Position numbers and translations under genes: made by a program
Source: Clostridium sp. C8-1-8
Lineage (GTDB): Bacteria; Bacillota; Clostridia; Clostridiales; Clostridiaceae
Direction of reading: 5' to 3'
NCBI RefSeq assembly: GCF_009928445.1
Contig: NZ_JAABNO010000011.1
Location: 1-64,000 of the forward strand
Length of the DNA stretch: 64,000 nucleotides
Notes under the pieces: generated by a model
The model's database searches: none
What the model saw: only the letters and a program-made list of their open reading frames with translations
Told to the model about the DNA's origin: nothing
In this document: one piece after another, positions 19,998 through 28,540 of the stretch
How positions within the stretch are numbered: position 1 is the first letter of the stretch
Layout: each line of letters begins with the position of its first letter

Positions 19998-20043
19998 GCA
20001 ATGGCGCTTAATTCATAGGTATATGGATTTTGCGTCTTTTTTC
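19995..20043 (+). promoter_or_regulatory. second ANTAR-type hairpin and overlapping terminator at the 3' end of the ANTAR gene
   Basis: TAAGC (19995-19999) pairs with GCTTA (20006-20010) around AATGGC, again A at loop position 1 and G at 4. Its right side is also the left arm of a terminator: GGCGC..AATTCATA pairs with TATGGATT..GCGTC around GGTA, followed by a run of T to about 20042. The first base pair uses the stop codon of the ANTAR gene. Confidence 0.6.
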
Positions 20044-20382
20044 ATATAAGAGTCATATAAGCATAAAGAGATAAGGCAGACTTTATACTGTCTAAAATTA
20101 GTATGACTTGAAATTATAAAGTTAAGAGGGCTAATTTAATATAGAAATAGATATATAAAGAGATGCAGGATTTCAGTTTAGCAGTTTATAGACCTGCTAT
20201 AGAAATCAAAACATCCAATAAAGAAAAAATATAAACAAGTTAAATAATATAGCTCATGATTGTATAAATTTAATGTTTTTATGGGGATAATATAGCATTA
20301 AGTTTTTCCTATCAAAGCTGTATATTTAAATATTACTATTTAACCTCCAATTTAATATTATTTTAATCAACGACAAATTACG

Positions 20383-20424
20383 AAGAAATAGCCTGCACCT
20401 GAGTTAAAGTGCAGGTTATTTCTT
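20383..20424. terminator. hairpin in the glnA-bacteriocin gap
   Basis: AAGAAATAGCCTGCAC pairs with GTGCAGGTTATTTCTT around ten bases, with A/T-rich flanks on both sides. No gene ends directly before it. The rest of 20044-20467 holds no supported gene; a bulged hairpin near 20170-20207 is the only other structure seen. Confidence 0.55.
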
Positions 20425-20467
20425 TATAATATATAATAATTCCTGATTGAGTATTTTTTGCTTAATA

Positions 20468-20496
20468 TTGACATAGGGGTGCGTTTTTACTATAAT
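20468..20496 (+). promoter_or_regulatory. consensus sigma-A promoter of the bacteriocin remnant
   Basis: TTGACA (20468-20473) and TATAAT (20491-20496) are separated by exactly 17 bp, a full consensus match. AGGGAGGTG follows at 20505-20513, so the locus still looks expressible. Confidence 0.85.
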
Positions 20497-20534
20497 TTCC
20501 ATTAAGGGAGGTGTTGATTGTTGGAGGATTTGCA

Positions 20535-20701
20535 ATGCTTACAGATATAGAAATAATGAGTATATCTGTGGTGAATATTACCATAATGGCGTCTAATGAG
20601 ACGACAAGGGCTGTTTTATAGATTGGCATAAATAAGCAACATGTATTGCTGGTATGTCGGTTGGAAGAACTTTAGGTGGTGCAACTCCTGGAACATGTTA
20701 A
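20535..20701 (+). pseudogene. decayed class IIa (pediocin/enterocin A-like) bacteriocin precursor
   Basis: The reading frame MLTDIEIMSIS matches a short double-glycine leader. A one-base loss in TCTGTGGTGAA near 20568 (expected TCTGGTGGTGAA) moves the frame to GGEYYHNGV, a degenerate YGNGV box. Two stops (TAA TGA) replace the expected Tyr-Cys after it. DDKGCFIDWHK follows, then a third stop, then ATCIAGMSVGRTLGGATPGTC in parts that align with enterocin A's C-terminal half (CIAGMSIGGFLGGAIPGKC). The last cysteine and stop at 20696-20701 are intact. No functional peptide can be made, yet the promoter, ribosome binding site and immunity gene remain. Confidence 0.82.
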
Positions 20702-20705
20702 GCTT

Positions 20706-21008
20706 ATGAATAGATCTAAAGATTTAATACACTCTTTATATAACAGTATTTCACAATCAAAAGAAAGTAACTTTGATGATATTAAGGAAGTATTATTAAA
20801 AGTTTATGTAAAACTAGATTTATCTGATGAAAAAAATATTCCTTTGATAAATAAGTTAGTTAACTATATATACTTTACAGCTTATACAGAAAAACTGCAT
20901 TTTTCATCTAGTGAAGAGAAAATTATAAAAGAGCTATCCCAAATAGGTAAGTATGCGGGTTTAAATGGCGCATATCGTTCAGATTATGGAGATAAGTCTC
21001 AGTTTTAG
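20706..21008 (+). CDS. class IIa bacteriocin immunity protein (EntA_Immun family)
   Basis: A 100-aa, mostly helical cytoplasmic protein whose pattern LIHSLYNSIS, LLKVYVKLDL, LVNYIYFTAYT and the terminal RSDYGDKSQF closely follows the enterocin A immunity family, a four-helix bundle. These proteins protect producer cells by binding the mannose-PTS receptor occupied by the bacteriocin. ATG 20706 is chosen because it matches the family start; the open frame extends to GTG 20676 inside the bacteriocin remnant. It starts four bases after the bacteriocin stop, the usual arrangement. With the peptide gene dead it may act as an orphan resistance gene. Confidence 0.92.
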   Translation: MNRSKDLIHSLYNSISQSKESNFDDIKEVLLKVYVKLDLSDEKNIPLINKLVNYIYFTAYTEKLHFSSSEEKIIKELSQIGKYAGLNGAYRSDYGDKSQF

Positions 21009-21041
21009 ATGAAATATATAATAATTAAATGCTACTCTAGA

Positions 21042-21103
21042 AAAATAAAATGTAAAAAGGCATACTACAAATAAATTATGATGTTTTTTTACATTTTATT
21101 TCT
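21042..21103 (+). terminator. terminator after the immunity gene
   Basis: AAAATAAAATGTAAAAA pairs with TTTTTTACATTTTATTT around a loop of about 28 bases; the AT-only stem ends in T-rich sequence. Confidence 0.6.
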
Positions 21104-21143
21104 ACAAAGATCATTCTATATAGTATAAGGATATTTATTAACA

Positions 21144-21323
21144 ATGAAAAATAATATTAAAAAGATACTTAGCAGCAGATTTTGGTTTGTATTTCCTACA
21201 TTTTCAATATTTATAAATGACAATGTATTGTTAGTTATATTTTGGATAATTGTTTTAGTCACATTTTCTTTGGCATATGCTGCTAACTATAAATCTAAAG
21301 TAAATCAAGCAGAAGTGAATTAA
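21144..21323 (+). CDS. small membrane protein next to the immunity gene, function unknown
   Basis: A 59-aa protein starting MKNNIKKILSSRFWFVFP, with a basic N-terminus and one or two hydrophobic stretches (about 13-26 and 28-46) and a charged tail. A weak AAGGAT lies eleven bases before ATG. Support comes from its position and from a perfect 15-bp terminator hairpin that overlaps its last codons. Small hydrophobic proteins often accompany bacteriocin immunity genes, but this one is not recognised as any named family. Confidence 0.55.
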   Translation: MKNNIKKILSSRFWFVFPTFSIFINDNVLLVIFWIIVLVTFSLAYAANYKSKVNQAEVN

Positions 21324-21345
21324 TTACTTCTGCTTGATTTATTTT
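21302..21345 (+). terminator. strong terminator after the small membrane gene
   Basis: AAATCAAGCAGAAGT and ACTTCTGCTTGATTT form a perfect 15-bp stem with a nine-base loop, followed by ATTTTATTAT. No gene is seen from here to sbcD (21346-21625). Confidence 0.85.
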
Positions 21346-21625
21346 ATTATGTAGTAATGAAGGCTTTTTCTAGTATAATTTTTTATAAAGTTTTTTTACA
21401 GAGAAGTTTAGAGTTCATATTAAAAAGAATATATCGAGTGGTACTAATCTAATTGTATTAGGTCAATAATCTATAATATGAATTATTATGTAGATATATA
21501 AAATATAATTAGTATTTTACAGTATTTAATATGAGTCTATATAAGGTTTTAGTGATATTATTATTTATATATTACATGCTGAAATATGAAGAATTACATT
21601 ATAGATAATTTAGGAGGTGCATAAA

Positions 21626-22837
21626 GTGAAGTTTATACATACAGGTGATTGGCACATAGGAAAGATAGTAAATGAAATAAGTATGATTGAAGATCAGCAG
21701 TTTGTTTTAGAGCAGCTAGTAAAGATAATAGAAGAAGAAAAACCAGATGCTTTAGTTATCGCTGGGGATTTATATGACAGATCGGTGCCTTCTGTAGAGG
21801 CAGTAACCTTACTGGATAAGGTTTTTTCTAAGATATTGCTTGAGTTAAACACACCTATTATAGCTATAGCCGGCAATCATGATAGTGGGGAGAGAGTATC
21901 CTTTGCTTCAGGAATACTGACTAAAAACAAATTATATATTCAAGGAAACTTCAATGAGGGCATAAATAAGGTTGAACTTGAAGACAGCCATGGAAAGGTT
22001 AATTTCTTTTTAATACCTTATGCAGAGCCAGTGGTTATAAGGGAGTTATATAAGGATCCAAATATTAGAACACATGAAGATGCTATGAAAAAGCTTATAG
22101 AGGAAATTAAGAAGCAGTCAAACTATGGGGATAGGAACGTTATTGTAGCTCATGGATATGTTTCCTTTATGGGTGATATAGAGGAAGTTGCAGTAGATGA
22201 CTTAGGAGAGGAAAAGAAGAAGAGAGCTGGTCTTGAGGTTTCTGACTCAGAAAGACCATTAAATATTGGCGGTACTGACCTAATAAGTGGACAAGTTTTT
22301 GAAGGATTTACATATACAGCCTTAGGCCATCTTCATGGACCACAAAAGGTAGGCTCAGATAGAATTAGATATTCTGGGTCACTTTTAAAGTACTCTTTTT
22401 CAGAAGCAAGGCAAAGAAAAGGGGTTACCTTGGTTGAGGTGGATGCTCAAGGAGAAGTAAGTGTTGATATAAAAGACTTTAAGCCTAGAAGAGATATGAG
22501 AACCATAAAAGGACCACTTAAGGAACTTATAAATCCAGATGTATATAGAGGAACAAATACAGAAGACTATATATTTGCTGTGCTTACTGATGAGGGGGAA
22601 CTTGTAGACCCTATATCAAAGCTTAGATCTGTTTATCCAAATATAATGGGACTTAGCAGAGAGAATTCTATTCAAAGGGAAGGTAGTAAGACCGCAGCTT
22701 CCTTAGGCTATAAGACTAAGGGAAAGGCTGAGCTTTTCAAAGAGTTTTACAAAGCCATAAGCGGAAAAGATATTGAAGCTGATAAGTTAGATATAATAAC
22801 TGACATCATAAGGGATGTAGAAAGGGTGGTAAAATAG
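21626..22837 (+). CDS. sbcD: nuclease SbcCD subunit D
   Basis: The Mre11-like metallophosphoesterase subunit that, with SbcC, cuts DNA hairpins and processes protein-blocked ends. Motifs in order: GDWHIGK near 7-13, AGDLYDRS near 47-54, AGNHDSGER near 84-92, VAHGYVSF near 173-180 and LGHLHGPQ near 232-239. The 403-aa length is normal. GTG 21626 is chosen since AGGAGG lies eight bases before it; GTG 21617 overlaps that site. The stop codon directly abuts the sbcC start. Confidence 0.95.
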   Translation: MKFIHTGDWHIGKIVNEISMIEDQQFVLEQLVKIIEEEKPDALVIAGDLYDRSVPSVEAVTLLDKVFSKILLELNTPIIAIAGNHDSGERVSFASGILTKNKLYIQGNFNEGINKVELEDSHGKVNFFLIPYAEPVVIRELYKDPNIRTHEDAMKKLIEEIKKQSNYGDRNVIVAHGYVSFMGDIEEVAVDDLGEEKKKRAGLEVSDSERPLNIGGTDLISGQVFEGFTYTALGHLHGPQKVGSDRIRYSGSLLKYSFSEARQRKGVTLVEVDAQGEVSVDIKDFKPRRDMRTIKGPLKELINPDVYRGTNTEDYIFAVLTDEGELVDPISKLRSVYPNIMGLSRENSIQREGSKTAASLGYKTKGKAELFKEFYKAISGKDIEADKLDIITDIIRDVERVVK

Positions 22838-25800
22838 ATGAGACCAATAAAACTAACTATTTGTGCCTTTGGACCTTATGCAGATCAGCAGGTAATTGAT
22901 TTCGACGCGCTTAAAGGGAAAAATATATTTTTGATAACTGGACCTACTGGTGCTGGTAAAACCACTATCTTTGATGCTATAAGCTTTGCTCTTTATGGAG
23001 AAGCTTCTGGAAGTAGCAGAGATAAGGACAGCTTAAGAAGTGACTTTGCCTCGGATGAAAATGTGACTTATGTAGAGCTTGAGTTTGAGCTTAGAGAAAA
23101 GATATATAGGATAAAAAGACATCCACAACAATTAAAAAGAAAGGCTAGGGGAGATGGCTATACCTTAAAAACTGCAGAAGCTGAATTAATTTTGCCAGAT
23201 GGTACTGTAATAACTAAGGTAAACAATGTAGATGAAAAGATTAATGAAGTTCTCGGAATAAATAAGCAGCAGTTCAAGCAGATAGTAATGCTTCCTCAAG
23301 GTGAATTTAGAAAGCTTTTAGAGGCTGAAAGTTTAGAGAGAGAAGCTATATTTAGAAAGATATTTGGTACAGAAGCTTTCTTAGAGGTACAAAATAGGCT
23401 TGATATTCAGAGAAAGAAGCTCTATGGAGACATAATGGATGTAAGTAATGAGAGAAGAACTTACATAAGAAACATAGATAGTGGTGAGGATGAAAAGCTA
23501 AATACCCTTATAAATGCAGAAGATATAAATATTACAGAGGTATTGGAGCAAAGTAAGCTTAAGATAGAAAAAGATGAAGCTAAGGTTCTTGAAATAAGAA
23601 ATGCCTTAGAAAAGGTTATAAATGAGCAAGATAAACTGCAAAAGCAGTTATTTCAAGGACAAGAGATAAATAGAAAAATAGATAACAGTAAATTACTCAA
23701 GGAAGCACTAGAAAAAGAATTAAGTAAAAGAGAAGAATATACTAGCAAGGAAACCTCCTTAATATTAGCTAGAAGTGCCTCTGAAGTAAGGCAAGTGGAA
23801 GAAATGCTTGAAGCTAAGCTTCAGGAAAAGAAGTCTAAAGAATACTTAATAAATCAAGGAACTATAAATTTAGAGAATAGCTTAAAGCTAGTAGAAAGTT
23901 CAAAGCTAAGGCTTGACAATGAACTAAAAAGAGATGCTGATAAGAATAAGCTTTTAAGTGAGGTTTCGCTACTTAAGAGTTATGAGTCAAAGGTTAAGGA
24001 ATACGAAGTTAAGAAGAAAAACATAATAGAATTAGATAGAGTTATTAAATCAAAGGATGAAGTAAGAAAAGATTTAAGACAAAAACTAATACTTCACAAA
24101 AAAACAATAGAAGAGAAAAACTTAAAGGTAAGGGAATTTCAGAAAGAGCAAGAAAACCTTTCAGTTAAGGAAGTACAGTTTGCAGCTAAGAAAACTCAGA
24201 CCGATGAACTTAGGACCTTATACAGGTATTATCAGGATTATAATAAAGCAATTTCTTCATATGAAGCTGAGAAAAAGGAATTTTTAAACACTGAGATTCA
24301 ATTTAAGAAAACTAAGCATGATTATGAGTATATGGATGAAATATTTAAGAAGGGTCAGGCTGGGCTTTTAGCTAAGGAACTTTTAGAGGGAATGCCTTGT
24401 CCAGTTTGCGGATCAACTAAACATCCAAGTCCTGCAAAAGCTATTAAAGATGTACCGACTGAAGATGAACTGAAGCTTCACAAGAATAATTTTGATAAAA
24501 TAAATCAAGAATATCAACAAAAACTTCAAAAGCTTTCTGCTTTAAATGCTTCTTTAACTGAATTAGAAAATAAGTATAAGGAGCAAGAAGATAAGCTTAA
24601 GGAGATATTAAGTGATAAGTTGTCAGAATTAGATATAAGAAATAAGCTCAATAATACTGCCGAAGCTGGAAAGAGACTAGCAAGTGAGCTTGAAACTTTA
24701 AATAAGGATATAGATAAGCTAAAGAATAATATAAGCTTAAAAGAAAAACTAGAGTTAGAAATAGATAAGTTGAATAAGGAATATGAGCTTGAGACTAACA
24801 ACCTAGAAAAGCTAGACAATGAATATACAGAGCTTTTTGGTAAGGTAAAGGCTGAGCAGGAACTTTTAGTTAGTGTAGAAAATGAAATTCCTGAGAGTAT
24901 AAGAGTTTTAAGTGCTCTTGAAGCTAAGATAAAGAACAACGAGAAGCTTATAGAAGATATAGTTGAAGCACTTAATAAAGCTCAAGAGGCATTTAATAAG
25001 GCTACCACTAATAAGGCTTCTATAGAAGCAGAGCTTAATACTCAAAGAAGTAATCTTAAGGAAATAGAAGAACAGGTAGTTAAGTTAAAGGAACGTTTTG
25101 AGTTAAAGCTAAAGGCCTGTGATTTTAGCAGTATTGACCAATATAAGGCTGCCTTTTTAACCTTAGATAATATTAGAATATTAGAAAAGCAAATAAAAGA
25201 ATATAATGAGAACTTAAAATCCTTACAAGATAGATATGCTGCTTCTGAGAAGGAAGTTGAAAATTTAAATTATATAAATCTAGAAGGAATAAATACAAGC
25301 CTTATTCAATTAAAAGAGGAAGAAAAGCTTGTTAGAGATGATGAAAAGAAGATAGCTTTTAGAATAAGTACGAATACAAAGGCTTTAGATAAGATCCAGC
25401 AGCTTACAAGCTTGATTGGAGATAAAGAAGAGAAATACTCAAAGGTTGCAGAGCTTGCAAGAATAGTAAATGGGGATAACTCTGAAAGACTTACCTTTGA
25501 AAGATATGTATTGGCTGCATATTTTGATGAAATAATAGAAGCTGCAAACTCAAGACTTTACAACATGTCTGGAGGAAGGTTTGTATTAAGAAGAAAAGAG
25601 GAAAAGGGTAAGGGAAGAAAACAAGAAGGTTTAGAACTTGAGGTTTTTGATAACTACACAGGAAAAGCTAGACATGTTAAGACCTTATCTGGTGGAGAAG
25701 GATTTAAAGCTTCCTTATGCTTGGCCTTAGGTCTTGCAGACGTTATACAAGCTTACGCTGGAGGAATAAATCTAGATACTATGTTTGTAGATGAAGGCTT

Positions 25801-25978
25801 TGGGACCTTAGATCCAGAGTCCTTAGACAATGCTATACAGTGTCTTATAGATTTACAGCAGGGTGGAAGACTTGTTGGTATCATATCTCACGTTCCTGAG
25901 CTAAAGGAGCGTATAGATGCAAGACTTGAAGTTACGCCTGCTAGAGAAGGAAGCAAGGCTAAGTTTAATGTTTTATAA
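22838..25978 (+). CDS. sbcC: nuclease SbcCD subunit C (Rad50-like ATPase)
   Basis: A 1046-aa SMC-like ATPase. Walker A GPTGAGKTT lies near 33-41, Q-loop VMLPQGEFRKLL near 150-161. Two long coiled coils (about 190-500 and 545-870) flank the zinc hook CPVCGSTKHP near 520, which joins two molecules. ABC signature LSGGEGFKASL lies near 949 and Walker B MFVDEGFGTLD near 983. It powers SbcD. ATG follows the sbcD stop TAG with no gap, so the genes are translationally coupled. Confidence 0.96.
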   Translation: MRPIKLTICAFGPYADQQVIDFDALKGKNIFLITGPTGAGKTTIFDAISFALYGEASGSSRDKDSLRSDFASDENVTYVELEFELREKIYRIKRHPQQLKRKARGDGYTLKTAEAELILPDGTVITKVNNVDEKINEVLGINKQQFKQIVMLPQGEFRKLLEAESLEREAIFRKIFGTEAFLEVQNRLDIQRKKLYGDIMDVSNERRTYIRNIDSGEDEKLNTLINAEDINITEVLEQSKLKIEKDEAKVLEIRNALEKVINEQDKLQKQLFQGQEINRKIDNSKLLKEALEKELSKREEYTSKETSLILARSASEVRQVEEMLEAKLQEKKSKEYLINQGTINLENSLKLVESSKLRLDNELKRDADKNKLLSEVSLLKSYESKVKEYEVKKKNIIELDRVIKSKDEVRKDLRQKLILHKKTIEEKNLKVREFQKEQENLSVKEVQFAAKKTQTDELRTLYRYYQDYNKAISSYEAEKKEFLNTEIQFKKTKHDYEYMDEIFKKGQAGLLAKELLEGMPCPVCGSTKHPSPAKAIKDVPTEDELKLHKNNFDKINQEYQQKLQKLSALNASLTELENKYKEQEDKLKEILSDKLSELDIRNKLNNTAEAGKRLASELETLNKDIDKLKNNISLKEKLELEIDKLNKEYELETNNLEKLDNEYTELFGKVKAEQELLVSVENEIPESIRVLSALEAKIKNNEKLIEDIVEALNKAQEAFNKATTNKASIEAELNTQRSNLKEIEEQVVKLKERFELKLKACDFSSIDQYKAAFLTLDNIRILEKQIKEYNENLKSLQDRYAASEKEVENLNYINLEGINTSLIQLKEEEKLVRDDEKKIAFRISTNTKALDKIQQLTSLIGDKEEKYSKVAELARIVNGDNSERLTFERYVLAAYFDEIIEAANSRLYNMSGGRFVLRRKEEKGKGRKQEGLELEVFDNYTGKARHVKTLSGGEGFKASLCLALGLADVIQAYAGGINLDTMFVDEGFGTLDPESLDNAIQCLIDLQQGGRLVGIISHVPELKERIDARLEVTPAREGSKAKFNVL

Positions 25979-26015
25979 GACATTCAGTAGATAAGTACTT
26001 TTACAAATTATTAAA

Positions 26016-26064
26016 TAGAGCCAGTATAATCTTGGTTAAGTCCAATTTATACTGGCTCTAAAAT
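26016..26064. terminator. terminator between sbcC and hepT
   Basis: TAGAGCCAGTATA and TATACTGGCTCTA form a perfect 13-bp stem (arms 26016-26028 and 26048-26060) flanked by A/T-rich sequence on both sides, fit for both converging genes. Confidence 0.8.
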
Positions 26065-26391
26065 TTACAACTTGGTTTTATATTTTAAAACAACCTTATC
26101 TTTACTATGGTCTAAAAATATATCTAAGTTAGCTAATTCCTTAAAGCAGAACTCTTCAATCTGCATTTCACTTAGTTCTCTTTTGTAGTAATCGTGAGTA
26201 TATCTGTTTCTAAGCTTTACTGACATATAAAGATAGTCTTTAAGCTTTTCATCAAAGAACTCCATAGCATGAGCCTTCTCAATAAGGTTTAATGAGGTTT
26301 CTGAACTGCTTAGCTTTCCATCATTGATTAATATATAACTTTCGCACATGTCCACAATAAATTCTGAAAAGTCCTGAAAGAATGCAAACAT
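26065..26391 (-). CDS. hepT: HepT-like ribonuclease toxin (HEPN, DUF86)
   Basis: A 108-aa helical HEPN protein with the catalytic R-x4-H-x-Y motif as R61, H66 and Y68 in RNRYTHDYY. In type VII toxin-antitoxin systems HepT cleaves tRNA and is silenced when MntA adds AMP units to a tyrosine in this motif. It lies 30 bp downstream of the nucleotidyltransferase gene, on the same strand, the usual mntA-hepT order. The motif is intact, so it may be active. AGAAGAGC before ATG is a moderate ribosome binding site. Confidence 0.85.
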   Translation of the reverse strand: MFAFFQDFSEFIVDMCESYILINDGKLSSSETSLNLIEKAHAMEFFDEKLKDYLYMSVKLRNRYTHDYYKRELSEMQIEEFCFKELANLDIFLDHSKDKVVLKYKTKL

Positions 26392-26421
26392 AGCTCTTCT
26401 TATAATTTTTCTTTTTTATAT

Positions 26422-26853
26422 TTATAATAAGGTGTCATCTACGATACCTCCAAAATAGCTATATTGTTCATCTATCTTTAGCATTCTTTCAAATTGTCTA
26501 TTCTGTCTAGCAAATTTTAAAACATAATGTTGAAAATCAAACCATCTATTTTCGTCAAATATATATTGTTCTTCACTATCAACAGCTATCCTTGCATATT
26601 TGCTTGAAAAATCACTAAATAAAATAAAGGTTAGATGTATATTATCATAATCATAATATTTCTTACATAAAGCTGAAATTTCGTCTTCCATATATAGGAT
26701 ATTCATAAAGGAGATGCCAGGTGCTACTACTATAGCTAAATCAATGTCGCTTCGGTCTTCTATCCAGTACTTTGTACCATGACTTCCGAACTTACATATA
26801 GCAACTATGTCATTGATTTTACTTAACTCTTCTATAAAATCTTTTCTTGTCAC
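26422..26853 (-). CDS. mntA: MntA-like nucleotidyltransferase antitoxin
   Basis: A 143-aa minimal nucleotidyltransferase with GS at 23-24 and the metal-binding DID at 36-38. The spacing between them is eleven residues rather than the usual ten, a small departure from the canonical MNT motif. The predicted role is to AMPylate the neighbouring HepT. GTG 26853 is used because AAAGGAGA sits seven bases upstream; the open frame continues to a GTG at 26886 without a site. Together with hepT it forms a two-gene toxin-antitoxin unit. Confidence 0.83.
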   Translation of the reverse strand: MTRKDFIEELSKINDIVAICKFGSHGTKYWIEDRSDIDLAIVVAPGISFMNILYMEDEISALCKKYYDYDNIHLTFILFSDFSSKYARIAVDSEEQYIFDENRWFDFQHYVLKFARQNRQFERMLKIDEQYSYFGGIVDDTLL

Positions 26854-26985
26854 GTTAACATCTCCTTTAAGTTTTAATTTCAACACAGTATTTAGCAGAG
26901 TATAATTTAATAATAAGATTTTTCACTATTATTTAGATTATACACAATATGATTGGCTCTATACAAAATATAATAAATATTATGC

Positions 26986-27861
26986 TTAAGGCTCTCTAGT
27001 ATCGCCAAGGAAGAATACGCCGATAGTTCCTGCTCCTGTATGACTACCTATAACAGTACCGATGTAGTTAATAACTATATCCTTAACCTTATATTTATCC
27101 TTTATCATCTGAGCTAAATCTTCAGCGCCTTCTAGGTAATCGCTGTGACAGATAAATATAACCTGCTCCTCAGGATTTACTATATGTTCTTCAAGCTTTT
27201 CAAATAACATCTTTATAGCTCTTTTACTTCCCTTTGCCTTTGAAAAGTTTTTAAGCTCCCCGGTATTATTTACATAAAGTACTGGCTTTATATTTAATAA
27301 GCTTCCTATAGCTGCGGCTGTAGGGGATACTCTTCCTCCTCTTTTTAGGTGTTGAAGATCATCAACGGTGAAAACATGGCAAAGCTTTAGTTTATTATCC
27401 TCAAGCCATTGAACCACTTCGTCCTTTGACTTTCCTTCTTCTCTAAGCTTTGCTGCATAATATACCAAGAGGCCATGTCCCATTGAAGCTGATTTTGAAT
27501 CCACTACAGATATATCTGCTTCAGGGTATTGTTCTAAGATTTCCTCTCTAGCTATTGATGCACTATTATAAGTACCACTTAAAACTGAAGAGAAACCTAC
27601 GTAAAGAACGGGCAAGTTATTCTTTACAGCTTGCTCAAATTCTTCATAAAATCTATAGCTATTTACCTGGCTGGTAGTAGGCATAGAACCATTTCTTATA
27701 CTATCATAAAACTTTTTATAAGAAAGAGTTTTACCAGAGTCTTCAACAAATTCTTTTCCATCCAGATTGCAAACAAGACCTAAGTAGTGGATATTTAGAT
27801 TAGTAAGCATTTCGTCTGGTAAGTCACAGCACGAGTCAGTAAGTATAATAAAGTCTTTCAT
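26986..27861 (-). CDS. DegV family fatty-acid-binding protein
   Basis: A 291-aa cytoplasmic protein. TDSCCDLP at 8-15, the MPTTSQVNSYRFYE stretch near 60-73 and the fatty-acid contact region GSHTGAGTIGVFFLG at the C-terminus are characteristic of DegV/FakB proteins. Such proteins hold a fatty acid for phosphorylation by FakA so it can enter phospholipid synthesis. AAAGGAGC lies before ATG. It is transcribed alone. Confidence 0.9.
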   Translation of the reverse strand: MKDFIILTDSCCDLPDEMLTNLNIHYLGLVCNLDGKEFVEDSGKTLSYKKFYDSIRNGSMPTTSQVNSYRFYEEFEQAVKNNLPVLYVGFSSVLSGTYNSASIAREEILEQYPEADISVVDSKSASMGHGLLVYYAAKLREEGKSKDEVVQWLEDNKLKLCHVFTVDDLQHLKRGGRVSPTAAAIGSLLNIKPVLYVNNTGELKNFSKAKGSKRAIKMLFEKLEEHIVNPEEQVIFICHSDYLEGAEDLAQMIKDKYKVKDIVINYIGTVIGSHTGAGTIGVFFLGDTREP

Positions 27862-28121
27862 ATAATTGCTCCTTTACTAAAGATGAAGCTAATAAAATCT
27901 AATAGATATAAAATAGCTTGTGCATAAAAGCACTTATAAATACTAATAAATAAAAAGTTACCTATGAGAGAATAAGCTCACCTTGCTTCATATTTTTTGA
28001 TAAAATCAATTAAATTAATTTAAATAAGACTTAAAATTATTTGTTTATAAAAAGATATTATTTCACAATTAATTATACACAAAAAGTGTTAACTTTACTA
28101 AACATGGTTAAACTTTTGTTA

Positions 28122-28316
28122 TTTACTACAGCTTTGCTGTATGGTGGCTATCAAATATATTTGATTAATATGCTGAGCAAGTATAGCCCCATCTTCATAT
28201 TTAATCATAGAGTGTATCACCCACTGAGGATGAACAATAACTTCAATTTTGTCATAATCCCAATCAAAGAGCCAGTAGGAGTTATATCTAATAACTCCTT
28301 TAGATACAATCATCTT
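28122..28316 (-). pseudogene. fragment of a dxr-like gene (DXP reductoisomerase)
   Basis: Reading on the minus strand gives SKGVIRYNSYWLFDWDYDKI in parts, then IEVIVHPQWVIHSMIKYEDG and AILAQ. This matches the central region of 1-deoxy-D-xylulose-5-phosphate reductoisomerase (NKGLEVIEA.WLFD..YDKIEVVVHPQSIIHSM...DG...AQL), and weakly beyond it (ATIQQS for LPIQYA). Only about 65 of roughly 385 residues remain, with no N-terminal NADPH fold. It is therefore a relic of a second copy. The remaining sequence of 27862-28582 shows no other gene. Confidence 0.75.
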
Positions 28317-28540
28317 GTAATTATATAATTTAAATATTATTGTTAAACACAGCTTATAGTGCATGTTAAAAGTATTATTATAATTTAGATAAGTAATTTT
28401 TTAACGATAATATACGTAGAGATATAATATAGAGAAATCAATAGCAGTATCATCTTAAACTGCATATAAATAAAAAGGGTGAATTTACAAATTTTATTAA
28501 AATATAGACTAATAGGATAAAGTGTGTTATTGTTTTATTA

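Noticed and set aside
20582..20625. Third ANTAR-like site (ATAATGGCGTCT...)
   Set aside because: AATGGC resembles the hexaloop, but the flanking bases do not pair. The bases encode the YHNGV part of the bacteriocin remnant, which explains them.
20535..20701. Stop codon recoding in the bacteriocin gene
   Set aside because: A frameshift plus three different stop positions cannot be explained by selenocysteine or read-through; decay is simpler.
28041..28328. Open frame of 95 codons on the plus strand
   Set aside because: It is the shadow of the dxr relic on the other strand and has no ribosome binding site or recognisable protein.
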